Assembly: GCA_028687435.1 (NCBI GenBank)
Contig: JAQUAF010000001.1
Location: 62,001-126,000, forward strand
Source of the DNA: Verrucomicrobiia bacterium
GTDB taxonomy: Bacteria > Verrucomicrobiota > Verrucomicrobiia > JABWAM01
DNA length: 64,000 nucleotides
Reading direction: 5' to 3'
The stretch's first letter is position 1; each line of letters starts with the position of its first letter. Of this stretch, positions 8,636 through 17,382 are shown piece after piece. The notes under the pieces were generated by a model. The model searched no databases. It saw only the letters and a program-made list of their open reading frames with translations, and was not told where the DNA came from. The translations under genes and the position numbers were made by a program.

Positions 8636-9679
8636 ATGAAAACCCAAGGAATCTTCCGTTTCTCATTCGGTCCCTGGAACATCCACGAAGGCGCTGACCC
8701 TTTCGGCCCGGCCGTCCGCGCCAGCATCCCATTCAAGAAAAAACTCCAACTGTACAAACGCCTCGGCTTCGGCGCCGTGCAATTGCACGACGACGACGCC
8801 GTGCCCGATCTCAACCACCTCACCTCCGCCCAAATCATTCGCAAGGCCGAAGCGCTCCGCCGCAGTCTTGAGGATCACGGTCTCCAGGCCGAATTCGTCG
8901 CCCCGCGCCTCTGGGAGGATCCACGCACCATCGACGGCGGCTATACCTCCAACGATCCCAAATGCCGCGAATACGCCATGGAACGCAGCCGCCGCTGCAT
9001 CGACATCGCCAACGCCCTGGGCACGGATTTGATCGTCCTGTGGCTGGCTCGCGAAGGCACCTATGTCCGCGAAGCCAAGGACAGCCGCGTGGCCGTGGAT
9101 CGCCTTGCCGCCGCAATCAATGACATGCTCGGCCATGACCAAAAAATCCGCATCGCCATCGAAGCCAAGCCAAACGAACCCATGGACCACACCTACATCC
9201 CCACCACCGGTCACGCCGTGGGTCTGGCACAATTGACCATTTCCCCCGAACGCGTGGGCATCAACATCGAAAGCGCCCACGCCATCCTGGCCGGTTTGGA
9301 TCCCTCCGACGAAATGGGTTACGCCCTCGCCTTCAACAAGCTCTGGACCGTCCACCTCAATGACCAGAACGGCTTGAAATTCGACCAGGACAAGACCTTC
9401 GGCGCCGTGGACCTGCGCCGCGCCTTCAACCAAGTCCGCATCCTCGACCGGTACGGCTACGGACGCCATGGGGAATGGGTCGGGCTGGACGTCAAGGCCA
9501 TGCGCACCCAGAAAATCGACGACTCAACCCGACACCTCTCCAACAGCCGGGAAATCTTCCTGGCCCTTCTGAACATCTCCCGCGGCCTCGACGAACGCAA
9601 GATGCAAACCATGATCGCCCATCGCAATTACGAGGCGCTGGAGGGTTATATCGTTCGCGCCCTGATGGGAAGGCACTAA
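8636..9679 (+). CDS. Xylose isomerase (class I-like, short C-terminus)
   Basis: 347 residues. All active-site motifs of xylose isomerase are present: the HDDD catalytic His/Asp pair near residue 50, GGYTSNDPKCREYA, the EAKPNEP motif with the catalytic lysine, NIESAHAILAGL, VHLNDQNG, FDQDKTFG and GLDVKAMRT. The order and spacing resemble the actinobacterial class I enzymes (about 385-390 residues), but the C-terminal dimer-embracing arm is about 40 residues shorter. Such enzymes interconvert aldoses and ketoses with two divalent metals. Its stop codon lies inside a GCACT-type repeat. It probably acts with the two IolE-like isomerases and the dehydrogenase that follow. Confidence 0.85.
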   Translation: MKTQGIFRFSFGPWNIHEGADPFGPAVRASIPFKKKLQLYKRLGFGAVQLHDDDAVPDLNHLTSAQIIRKAEALRRSLEDHGLQAEFVAPRLWEDPRTIDGGYTSNDPKCREYAMERSRRCIDIANALGTDLIVLWLAREGTYVREAKDSRVAVDRLAAAINDMLGHDQKIRIAIEAKPNEPMDHTYIPTTGHAVGLAQLTISPERVGINIESAHAILAGLDPSDEMGYALAFNKLWTVHLNDQNGLKFDQDKTFGAVDLRRAFNQVRILDRYGYGRHGEWVGLDVKAMRTQKIDDSTRHLSNSREIFLALLNISRGLDERKMQTMIAHRNYEALEGYIVRALMGRH

Positions 9680-9706
9680 GGCACTCTGGGCACTGAGGCA
9701 CTTAGG
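9671..9706. repeat. GCACT tandem array (left arm)
   Basis: Four GCACT units spaced 8-9 bases apart. The first unit overlaps the last two codons and stop of the xylose isomerase gene. Its reverse-complement partner is at 9853-9890, so the two arrays can pair across about 146 bases. Confidence 0.6.
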
Positions 9707-9766
9707 AGAATTTTTCATCAAATGACATGCATTTATCTGCGAACCATTTTTACCAACAGCCAATAA

Positions 9767-9835
9767 AATGGAGGGCGGGCCGTCGCCACGCCGTAGTGGC
9801 TTTGACCACGCAGGCGGGGCTCCCGCACCGCTTGC
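9767..9835. repeat. Expanded copy of the GGAGGGCGGGGCTCC repeat
   Basis: It begins AATGGAGGGCGGG and ends GCGGGGCTCCCGCACCGCTTG like the right arm at 7512-7540, but about 34 bases are inserted between two GCGGG copies. The insert has its own short inverted repeat around GTAGTGG and CCACG. Confidence 0.5.
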
Positions 9836-9852
9836 ATGCGCAAAATAATCTC

Positions 9853-9890
9853 CCTCAGTGCCTTAGTGCCCCCGAGTGCCTCAGTGCCTT
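9853..9890. repeat. AGTGC tandem array (right arm)
   Basis: Four AGTGC units, the reverse complement of the GCACT array at 9671-9706. Together they bracket the GC-rich repeat at 9767-9835 in the gap before the Gfo/Idh/MocA gene. Confidence 0.6.
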
Positions 9891-9931
9891 TTAACTGCGC
9901 ATAACAATTCCAAACAATCTTGCAAAAAACC

Positions 9932-11110
9932 ATGTCAACAACCACCCCTCAAAAATTGAGAATGGGCATGATCGGCGGCGGCCCGGGATCCTTCATCGGC
10001 GACATCCACGCCAAAGCCGCCCAACTTGACGGCGGCGTTTCGTTGGTGGCGGGCGCATTCTCCTCTTCCCGGGAAAAATCCATGGAACGAGGCCGACAAC
10101 TCTGCCTGAATCCCAACCGCGTCTATGGCTCCCTCGAGGAAATGATCGAAAGGGAGCTGCGACTGCCGATTGATGAACGGATCGATTTCGCCACCATCGC
10201 CACCCCCAATCATCTGCACTACCCCGCCGCGCGAGCCCTTCTCAACGCCGGGTTCCATGTCGTCTGCGACAAACCCATGACCCTCAACCTTGCCGAGGCC
10301 CGGTCGCTGCAAAGACTGGTGAGGAGCAAACCGAAACTGGTTTTCGCGCTCACTCATAACTACACCGGCTATCCCATGGTCAAACTGGCCAGGGATTTGG
10401 CGCGGCAAAAACACCTGGGCAAAATCCTCAAGGTGGTGGTTCAGTATCCGCAAGGCTGGCTTATCGAACCCATCGAAAAGAAAGGCTCCAAACAGGCGCA
10501 ATGGCGCACCGATCCCAAGCGGGCCGGCAAAGCCGGCTCCATGGGCGACATCGGCACTCATGCCGCCAACCTGGTGGAGTACATCACATGCCTGCGAATC
10601 ACCGAACTGTGCGCTGATCTCGGCGCCGTAATTCCCGGACGAAAACTGGACGACGACGGCAACTGCCTTTTGCGTTTTAACAACGGCGCCCGGGGCGTAT
10701 TGATCGCCAGCCAGATTGCCGCCGGGGAACTCAACGGCCTGCGCATCCGGATTTACGGTGAAAAGGGACATTTTTACTGGCGTCAGGAAACGCCTGAAAC
10801 CCTGGACTTTTGCGCCTGCGACGGCTGCATCACCACCTATCGCCGCGGCACGGACGCCATTCCGCGCCTGTCTGCCGCGGCAGCGGCGGCGACCCGGCTT
10901 CCCTTTGGACATCCCGAGGGTTTTTACGAGGCGTTTGCCACCCTTTACCGAAACGTGGCGGAAACCATCCGCGCCAGGAAAGCCGGAAAAGAGCCTTCCC
11001 CCATTCATCTGGATTTTCCAACCGTGGACGACGGCATGCGCGGCATGGAATTCATCGAAACAGTCGTCGAATCAAACCGGCGGCAAAGATGGATCGCTTG
11101 GAACAAATGA
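9932..11110 (+). CDS. Gfo/Idh/MocA family NAD(P)-dependent oxidoreductase
   Basis: 392 residues from the ATG at 9932; the frame can be read from a TTG at 9920, but nothing supports that. Residues 8-25 carry the Rossmann nucleotide site (MGMIGGGPGSFIG). The family signature CDKPMTLNLAEA supplies the catalytic lysine, and GDIGTHAANLVEY gives the histidine of the active site. These enzymes oxidise or reduce a hydroxyl of sugars and cyclitols. It closes the cluster of isomerases and the DegT aminotransferase, where a keto-sugar made here could be the transaminase substrate; that link is inference. Confidence 0.9.
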   Translation: MSTTTPQKLRMGMIGGGPGSFIGDIHAKAAQLDGGVSLVAGAFSSSREKSMERGRQLCLNPNRVYGSLEEMIERELRLPIDERIDFATIATPNHLHYPAARALLNAGFHVVCDKPMTLNLAEARSLQRLVRSKPKLVFALTHNYTGYPMVKLARDLARQKHLGKILKVVVQYPQGWLIEPIEKKGSKQAQWRTDPKRAGKAGSMGDIGTHAANLVEYITCLRITELCADLGAVIPGRKLDDDGNCLLRFNNGARGVLIASQIAAGELNGLRIRIYGEKGHFYWRQETPETLDFCACDGCITTYRRGTDAIPRLSAAAAAATRLPFGHPEGFYEAFATLYRNVAETIRARKAGKEPSPIHLDFPTVDDGMRGMEFIETVVESNRRQRWIAWNK

Positions 11111-11165
11111 CAAGCTTGTCCGAGTTTGTCATTGCGCCAGCCGGAAAGGCTGGTACGCTTTGTTC

Positions 11166-12038
11166 ATGCCCGATTCCGAGAACCGCGAGGCGGTGCTCGC
11201 CGCCCTGAAGACGCTGAAGAATCTGCCCACGCTACCGTCGATTTTCACGGCGCTGGAGCAGATTGCCGGCAATCCAAACGCCGCCGCGCAGGATGTGGCG
11301 GAAGTCATCTCGCGGGATCCCGTGGCGTCGTCCCGGATCCTGCGCGTGGCCAATTCCTCGTACTATGGGCACAAGGAACCGGCCGAAGACCTTTCCACAG
11401 CCGTTTTTCGCCTTGGAATTGGAGAGATCAAACGCATTGCCATGAGCATCGGCACGCTTCAAGTCTTTGCCAAAACACCCAATCACCGGTTTTTGAAAGA
11501 ACTGTGGATACATTCATTGAGCGTTGCGGTCATCGCAGGCGAACTTTCCAAGGCCTTCAATCTCCCGAACCATGAGCAAACCTATCTGGCCGGCCTCCTT
11601 CACGACATCGGAAAAGTCTTTTTCGCCTGTTGTTTCACGGATGAATACCTGATTGCCGAAGCTGAAATCCGCGAAAACAAGGGGGATCCCCTGATGATCG
11701 AAACCGACATCATCGGCATCACCCATCTCGAAGCCGCGCAACGTATTGTCATTCAATGGAAAATGCCGCCTCACGCCGGCACAGCCATTGAAAACCACCA
11801 TAACCCGCTGGCTGTGGCTGGAGAAGACCGTCTGCTGGCCCTCTGCATTGGCATTGCCAACCGTCTGGCCCGGCACTTCGCAAAAATGGAAAATGCGGAG
11901 GAATCGCCGGAATTTCAGGGTTGGATCTCCGCGACACGAAATCTGGCCAAGTTGGACGAAAACTTCACCTTTCTTTCCCTGGTCGAAACCGGGGAACCCG
12001 CCTACAGCAAGGCTCAGGAATTCAGCAGGAGTTTGTGA
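11166..12038 (+). CDS. HDOD domain protein
   Basis: 290 residues made almost entirely of one HDOD domain: LPTLPSIFTALEQIAGN, VISRDPVASSRILRVANSSYYG, a relaxed HD region (LAGLLHDIGKVFFACC) and GITHLEAAQRIVIQWKMP. HDOD proteins are non-enzymatic relatives of HD-GYP phosphodiesterases and act in signalling. The ATG at 11166 follows the dehydrogenase by 55 bp; the longer open frame upstream only overlaps that gene. It converges on the DUF4340 gene with 13 bp between stops. A second HDOD protein is encoded at 37336. Confidence 0.88.
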   Translation: MPDSENREAVLAALKTLKNLPTLPSIFTALEQIAGNPNAAAQDVAEVISRDPVASSRILRVANSSYYGHKEPAEDLSTAVFRLGIGEIKRIAMSIGTLQVFAKTPNHRFLKELWIHSLSVAVIAGELSKAFNLPNHEQTYLAGLLHDIGKVFFACCFTDEYLIAEAEIRENKGDPLMIETDIIGITHLEAAQRIVIQWKMPPHAGTAIENHHNPLAVAGEDRLLALCIGIANRLARHFAKMENAEESPEFQGWISATRNLAKLDENFTFLSLVETGEPAYSKAQEFSRSL

Positions 12039-12051
12039 CCCTCCCGCAACC

Positions 12052-13911
12052 TCACTTTTTCTGCGCTGGAGCCGGCGCTGACGCGCGCGCGGGAGCAGGT
12101 TTGGCCGCCATCACCCAATCCTTGCTGATTGCCTGAAACTGATCCTCGGTGATTTCCGCCACCAAAAGCTTGTTTTTCCACAACAGGTAACAGCGTTTCT
12201 GGGTTTTCTCGCGTCCCACCGAAAATTCGACGGACTCTGTCCTGCCGTCCGTTCCGGACAGTGTCACCACCACGGTGGCCGCCGGATTGTCCAACCCATA
12301 CTGTCTGGCGGTGGTATTCAGCGCGGTTCCCATAACCTTCTCCACCTTGAATCCTCCAAGACATTCAATAAATTTTTCGAATCCTTTTTCATCCAACACC
12401 CCGGATGTGTTGGCCGCCAGCCGCCATTTTTTCTCGGGAGAAATTTCCACCGCCACACTGGATTTCCCCTTCTTCTGCACGCAGGACGCCACATGGTCCT
12501 TTTTAATTTCAAAAAAAGTCCGTGAACGCAAATCGCTCACTCCCTTGGGAAGATTGTTGAGATCATTGATGTCGAATCCATAGATGGAAGACTCGTCCGC
12601 AAGCCTGGCATAAGCCAGTTTTTTTGCGGCATCCACCCTGCCAAAATCAAGCTGCTGCAACACAGCGGCGGGCGCGGCATTGGTGGCGCCAGCGGCCTCC
12701 CTGCCCCGCAGAATCAGGCTGCACGAGGGGGGTTTCAGTCCGAACTTGTCCAAGTCTGTGGCCACGTCGGTGGCGAATTCCTTGATGTTCATGCTCCCCA
12801 GTTTGCCCAGGAATTTCTTCACCAATTCATCATCCGCCCCAATCTGTTCCGGCTGGACAATCTTCCATTTTTCATTGTCACGCCGCAACAAGGTGGAAAC
12901 CTGTTTGTTTCGAATTTCGATTTCGTTGACATCGGCCTCCGTCACCGCAGGCAGACGCCGATCCCGGAAGTCGTTGAGAGGCTTGGCCGCATCCGCCGCA
13001 AAAGTGGCCGGCACCGACATAATCGAATTCTGCCCCTTCACCTTCACCGCCACCTTTTTATCGTCATTTTTAAGTTTTGCGCCCACCAACAGGGTGTGGG
13101 TGGCATCCTGTTTGGCCAGCTTGAGGGTGATTTCGCTGACAGGATCCTCAAGCCCATATTCCTTGCCGGCGGCGGGATCCTCGGTCAGGAAATTCTCCGC
13201 TTTCAGGCTGCTGATCTGGCGCAGAAAATCCTCCGTCTTGCTCGTGTCAGCCCGGGCGCTCAGGGGCTGGACCACCCGCCACAGGGAGTTTGTGCGGGAA
13301 AACTCCAGCAGTTTTGAACCGCCCTTGATTTCAAAACGCGCGATATCCGCAACTGAAAAATCAAAAAGCCCTTTCTCGCGATAATCCTCCAGTTTTTTGT
13401 CCAATCTCGATGTTGCGTCCTTGCCAACCAGATGGATGTTTGCCCCGCCGCCCACCTGCACATAAACCCCATCCCCCTGCCGGGTTTCCTTGCCCACACT
13501 GAGAGTCACCGTCTTGTCCTTGACCTTGAGGCTTGCCACCAGGCGAGGCTTGGCCAGTCCGAAATCCTCCAGGGAAAGCCGCCGGTCATCCGCCTGCAAA
13601 TCCCTGGGCGCCAGAGTCCGCCGCCGCTCCATGTATTCCAAACCGGAAAGGATGCTTTCCATCTCATTGGAGGACGCCCGCACCTGCAACGGTTTCCTGA
13701 TTTCCCACTTTCCATCCTTTTTCTCAAAAAGAAAATCACGGTCAGCGCCCTTGATGCCAATCTCCGTCACATCGGATGTCTTCAAGTCCCATATTTTCTT
13801 GTTTTTCTCCTCCCGTTCCTCGGTGGTCGGCACGCGAGGTTTCAAGTACAGGAACCCCCCGGCAACCGCCAGGGCCGCCACGAGCATGAAAAGCGTCGTA
13901 TTAATCTTCAT
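12052..13911 (-). CDS. DUF4340 domain protein of a GldFG-type transporter operon
   Basis: 619 residues: one N-terminal membrane helix (TLFMLVAALAVAGGFLYL), then repeated DUF4340 modules with the recurring pattern of an EIGIKG strand, a charged turn and a KWEIRKP or LWRVVQP strand, and a C-terminal Ala-Pro-rich tail ending in two lysines. The bulk is therefore predicted to be periplasmic. GGAG lies 9 bases before the ATG at 13911, which decides this start over upstream options. It is the last gene of the block GldA-like ATPase, GldF-like permease, GldG-like protein, DUF4340, a gene order common in Bacteroidota and PVC bacteria; its biochemical role is unknown. Confidence 0.85.
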   Translation of the reverse strand: MKINTTLFMLVAALAVAGGFLYLKPRVPTTEEREEKNKKIWDLKTSDVTEIGIKGADRDFLFEKKDGKWEIRKPLQVRASSNEMESILSGLEYMERRRTLAPRDLQADDRRLSLEDFGLAKPRLVASLKVKDKTVTLSVGKETRQGDGVYVQVGGGANIHLVGKDATSRLDKKLEDYREKGLFDFSVADIARFEIKGGSKLLEFSRTNSLWRVVQPLSARADTSKTEDFLRQISSLKAENFLTEDPAAGKEYGLEDPVSEITLKLAKQDATHTLLVGAKLKNDDKKVAVKVKGQNSIMSVPATFAADAAKPLNDFRDRRLPAVTEADVNEIEIRNKQVSTLLRRDNEKWKIVQPEQIGADDELVKKFLGKLGSMNIKEFATDVATDLDKFGLKPPSCSLILRGREAAGATNAAPAAVLQQLDFGRVDAAKKLAYARLADESSIYGFDINDLNNLPKGVSDLRSRTFFEIKKDHVASCVQKKGKSSVAVEISPEKKWRLAANTSGVLDEKGFEKFIECLGGFKVEKVMGTALNTTARQYGLDNPAATVVVTLSGTDGRTESVEFSVGREKTQKRCYLLWKNKLLVAEITEDQFQAISKDWVMAAKPAPARASAPAPAQKK

Positions 13912-13974
13912 GTTGCCAATCTCCATTTGGGGCGGAACAGGCGGGTGCGCCCCCACCGCCCCCATTTCTTCCGT

Positions 13975-15462
13975 TCAACGGCGGCGGTTCAACCAAACCA
14001 CGAATCCCGCGACAGCCACCAGCAACGGGATGAGAAGGATCTCCGTTGAACCTATGGCGCGCAACTGGAAGGGGCTCAGGACCAGGGAAAATTCCTTGGG
14101 CGCCTTGGGCGCGATGCCGATCAATTGCTGCCGCTTCAACAGCCAGTTGACCGAATTCAAAAACAAATCCATGTTGCCTGAAGCTCCGCAATACTGGTTG
14201 TCGATGAAAGAACTGGAACCGAACACCACCATGCGCATTCCCTCGCGTTCCATGTCGCCGGCGGCGCTGGGCTCAACTGCCGCCGCCACGGGCACCGGCC
14301 CCTTGCGGTCCTTCTCGTCACATTGAACCTTCTCGCCGCTCCGCAATTTCTGCAGTTCCGTCTCGCCCCATGCCTCCGCAGGGGTCTGCACCAGCAAGGT
14401 CACCCGTTGTTTGCCGCTGTCGGCGCCATCCGCCTTGTCGATCGACCGGGCCATCGGCAGCATAACCTCCACATTGCCCTTGCTGAGATCACTGGTGATC
14501 GGATGGCTGGCATACTTGCCGCCTGGCGCAATGGGATTGACCTTCTTGCCTTCCATCAGGTGGATGAACTCGCACAAAACCAGATCATTGCCCACCTTGA
14601 GTCCATAATCAGCCAGCAGTTTTTCCAATCCTGTATCCGCCCTCATGGCATCCAGCATCACCATCAGCCGTCCGTTCTGACCGAGGTAATCCTGCAAACA
14701 CTTCAGTTCCACTTCGCTGAATGCCTTGGACGGTCCGCAAACGACCAGAATATCGCAGTCCTTGGGAATCTGTTGTTTTTCAAAAATACTCAGCTTTTCC
14801 ACAATCAGATTATCCCGCCGGATATACTTGGTCATGGTGGAAAACCCCTTTTTATCCGTGGAATCGATATCCCCCTCGCCATGTCCCTGGACAAAATAAA
14901 CCTTCTGCTGCTTCTCTTCGACGACATTTTGGATGGCGGATGTAAACTGCTGTTCGCCTTTGAAAGCCTTGATCTTGCCGCCGCCGCCGCCCCAGGGATT
15001 GCCCCGCTCGTAATCGACCAGATCGTTCACCTGCACATATTTACTGCGTTTGCCCTGGGCAAAAACCACCACATTCAAAACTTTCACACCGTATTCGGTC
15101 GCAAGTTTCTCGGCTTTGATCTGGTCCCGGTCCGGATCGACATACTCGATTTTGAGTTGTTTTGAGGCTTCCTTGTACTCATTCAAGAGGTTCTGGACAT
15201 CCACAAAAACCTTTTGAGCCACCGGATCCTCAGCCATGGGCTGGAAGAAAACCACAACGTTCACCGGTTCCTTCAGGCTCTTGAGCAGTTGAAGGCTCTT
15301 TTCCGAAAGCTTGTAATACTGGCTGCTGGAAAGATCAGCCTTTTTGGGATGCCAGCGATAAAAAGCCAGATTCGCAAACACCAGAATCACCCCCACAAGG
15401 ATGACCTGGATGATGACATTCGATGCGACAACAACACGTTTGGGCGCGGTTCCGTGATCCAT
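13975..15462 (-). CDS. GldG-like ABC transporter auxiliary protein
   Basis: 495 residues with a membrane helix at each end (VIIQVILVGVILVFANLAFY, and EILLIPLLVAVAGFVVWLNR) and a large GldG / ABC_transp_aux domain between them (YYKLSEKSLQLLKSLKEPVNVVVFF, VYFVQGHGEGDI, CDILVVCGPSKAFSEVE). The ATG at 15462 has GGAGAG 7 bases upstream; a second ATG at 15477 overlaps the stop of the permease gene as TAATG, so translational coupling is likely with either start. The protein probably forms a periplasm-exposed complex with the permease. In Flavobacterium, GldFG belongs to the gliding apparatus, but homologues occur in non-gliding bacteria. Confidence 0.85.
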   Translation of the reverse strand: MDHGTAPKRVVVASNVIIQVILVGVILVFANLAFYRWHPKKADLSSSQYYKLSEKSLQLLKSLKEPVNVVVFFQPMAEDPVAQKVFVDVQNLLNEYKEASKQLKIEYVDPDRDQIKAEKLATEYGVKVLNVVVFAQGKRSKYVQVNDLVDYERGNPWGGGGGKIKAFKGEQQFTSAIQNVVEEKQQKVYFVQGHGEGDIDSTDKKGFSTMTKYIRRDNLIVEKLSIFEKQQIPKDCDILVVCGPSKAFSEVELKCLQDYLGQNGRLMVMLDAMRADTGLEKLLADYGLKVGNDLVLCEFIHLMEGKKVNPIAPGGKYASHPITSDLSKGNVEVMLPMARSIDKADGADSGKQRVTLLVQTPAEAWGETELQKLRSGEKVQCDEKDRKGPVPVAAAVEPSAAGDMEREGMRMVVFGSSSFIDNQYCGASGNMDLFLNSVNWLLKRQQLIGIAPKAPKEFSLVLSPFQLRAIGSTEILLIPLLVAVAGFVVWLNRRR

Positions 15463-15476
15463 GTTTTTTCTCTCCA

Positions 15477-16226
15477 TTAACTTTTCCACTGCCGTGATTG
15501 GACAATCCTCTGGGTCATGACCAGGAAGAAGGCCGCGCTTGTCAGATAAAAGAACGGACGTCTCCAATCAAGCACTCCGCGGCACAACTCATCCATGTGG
15601 CCATAGAGGGAAACATATTCAAACACTTCCCGCAGTTTTCCGGCTGCATCCATGAAAAACAGCAGGCCAACAAAGAAAATCGCCGTATTGATCGCGAAGG
15701 TGATGACCGCCGCGACCACCTGGTTGCGGGTGCAGGCCGAGGCCATGCAGCCAACACTCAGGAAAAGCATGCCGGTCATCAAAACCCCCAGATACCCGCC
15801 AAACAGGGGGCCCAATTCCAAGGCTGCGGTGTCGTGGGCAAAATGCCGCAGAACAAACACAATATTGACGGTCGGAAGCCACAACATCATGTAAAGGCAA
15901 AGGGCTGACAGGAATTTGGCCATCACGTATTCCCAATCGCGCAACGGCGTCGTCATCAGAGACTCGATGGTTCCCATGCGTTTTTCATCGGCGAACAAGC
16001 GCATGGTCAGCACAGGTGGCACGATCAGAAAGACGATCCACGTGAAAAACCCCGCGAACATCACCTGAAAAACCGAGTAATCACTCGGCTGCTGACTCAG
16101 CCATTTGACGATCTGCGTCACATTCACGCCGTTCAAAAACAACACGCACACTCCGATAATGTACGCGATCGGCGAATAAAAATAGGACATCATCTCCTTG
16201 CGGAATAAAATCCAGACAGCGCTCAT
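15477..16226 (-). CDS. GldF-like ABC-2 type permease
   Basis: 249 residues with six hydrophobic segments. It begins with the cytoplasmic IFRKE-type element (WILFRKEMMSYFYSPIAY), and between the second and third segments carries LFADEKRMGTIESLMTTPL, the coupling-helix signature of ABC-2 permeases. Its ATG overlaps the stop of the ATPase gene (TGATG at 16228-16224), and its own stop overlaps a start of the GldG-like gene, so the three are translated as a unit. The exported substrate is unknown. Confidence 0.88.
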   Translation of the reverse strand: MSAVWILFRKEMMSYFYSPIAYIIGVCVLFLNGVNVTQIVKWLSQQPSDYSVFQVMFAGFFTWIVFLIVPPVLTMRLFADEKRMGTIESLMTTPLRDWEYVMAKFLSALCLYMMLWLPTVNIVFVLRHFAHDTAALELGPLFGGYLGVLMTGMLFLSVGCMASACTRNQVVAAVITFAINTAIFFVGLLFFMDAAGKLREVFEYVSLYGHMDELCRGVLDWRRPFFYLTSAAFFLVMTQRIVQSRQWKS

Positions 16227-17161
16227 CAGTCATCCTCCGTGGTGATTTGAACAAACACATCCTCCAAACTCTGCGCGTGCCGCCTCAGCTCCCGCAGCGC
16301 CCAGCCCCTGGCTTTGACACGCTCGTAGGCCGCCTCCCGAAGATCCGCGTCGCCTTTGGGATGCAACACCACCTGCAAATACCGGTCCGGCAGGGATGTC
16401 ACCTCCACCTGCGTCACATTGGCCAGAGCCTTGAACTCCTCCTCCACCGCAGCCGTTTCCGCCTTGATTTCAAGGAGGGTTTCTCCCCCGCCCTTGCGCA
16501 GACGCTTCAGATTTTCCGGCGTGTCGCTGGCCACGATCCGCCCGCGGTTGATGATGATCACGCGCGAACAGGTCATCTCCACCTCGGGAAGGATGTGGGT
16601 GGAAAGCAGCACCGTATGCGATTTGCCCAATTCCTTGATCAATCCGCGGACCTGCCGGATTTGATTCGGATCCAACCCGATGGTCGGCTCATCGAGAATG
16701 ATCAGCTCCGGATCATGAATCAGCGTGTCGGCCAGGCCCACCCGTTGCCGGTAACCTTTGGACAACTGGCCAATAATGCGGCGCAGGACATCCTTGACCC
16801 CGCATTTCTCGGCCACTTTCTCGATCTGGGAACGGCGTTCGGAACGAGGCACCCCCTTCAATGCGGCGCGAAAATCAAGATATTCAACCACCCGCATTTC
16901 CGGATACAACGGCACATTCTCCGGCATGTAACCGATGCGTTTGCGCACATCCAGGGATTCCTTGTAGGTGTCATACCCCGCCACAATGGCTGTGCCGGAA
17001 GTGGGAGGCATGTAACACGACAGGATTCGCATGGTCGTGCTCTTGCCGGCGCCGTTCGGCCCCAGGAATCCCACAATCTCGCCTTTTTGGACGGAAAAGG
17101 AAAGTCCATGGAGCGCGGTCATGCCCGCATACCGTTTTACTAACTGATCAACCTGAATCAT
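16226..17161 (-). CDS. ABC transporter ATPase (GldA-like)
   Basis: 311 residues. Walker A GPNGAGKST, Q-loop region YMPENVPLYPEM, signature LSKGYRQRVGLA, Walker B LIILDEPTIGLDP and H-loop LLSTHILPE are all intact. A 90-residue C-terminal domain (LLEIKAETAAVEEEF onwards), usual in drug and polysaccharide-type exporters, follows. The ATG at 17161 is the first start that keeps the strand IQVDQLVKRY; the frame beyond is open but carries no domain. It is the first gene of the four-gene operon. Phased T-tracts lie 130-160 bp upstream. Confidence 0.9.
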   Translation of the reverse strand: MIQVDQLVKRYAGMTALHGLSFSVQKGEIVGFLGPNGAGKSTTMRILSCYMPPTSGTAIVAGYDTYKESLDVRKRIGYMPENVPLYPEMRVVEYLDFRAALKGVPRSERRSQIEKVAEKCGVKDVLRRIIGQLSKGYRQRVGLADTLIHDPELIILDEPTIGLDPNQIRQVRGLIKELGKSHTVLLSTHILPEVEMTCSRVIIINRGRIVASDTPENLKRLRKGGGETLLEIKAETAAVEEEFKALANVTQVEVTSLPDRYLQVVLHPKGDADLREAAYERVKARGWALRELRRHAQSLEDVFVQITTEDD

Positions 17162-17290
17162 GGCAGCAGTGGGTAAAATTAGTGTTTGCTCATCCCGATG
17201 AAACGGACCGGCAAGGGCCAAACGCCCGCATCACCCGGAACAACACTCCATCGCGGAGTTGGTTGTGTGGTGTGGTTAAGCAATCGCCCG

Positions 17291-17322
17291 TTTTTTTTCA
17301 AGCATTTTTCTTCTTTTTTTTT
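17291..17322. other. Phased T/A tracts upstream of the GldA-like operon
   Basis: Runs of 8, 5 and 9 T (17291-17298, 17305-17309, 17314-17322) have centres about 11-12 bp apart, near the helical repeat, so the DNA should be intrinsically curved. On the coding strand these are A-tracts upstream of the ATPase gene. The whole 17162-17382 gap has no gene. Confidence 0.5.
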
Positions 17323-17382
17323 CAGGCATGCAACGCCTGTCATGCCGTCAGGAACCATTCATGTGCGATTTTTTCCAAAAAA

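Noticed and set aside
9671-9890. CRISPR array
   Set aside because: Units are 5-9 bp without uniform spacers, and there are no cas genes in the window.
9935-11008. 357-codon open frame antisense to the Gfo/Idh/MocA gene
   Set aside because: Shadow of a well-supported dehydrogenase gene.
10716-11165. N-terminal extension of the HDOD protein at 11166
   Set aside because: The extra 150 codons only overlap the dehydrogenase gene in another frame.
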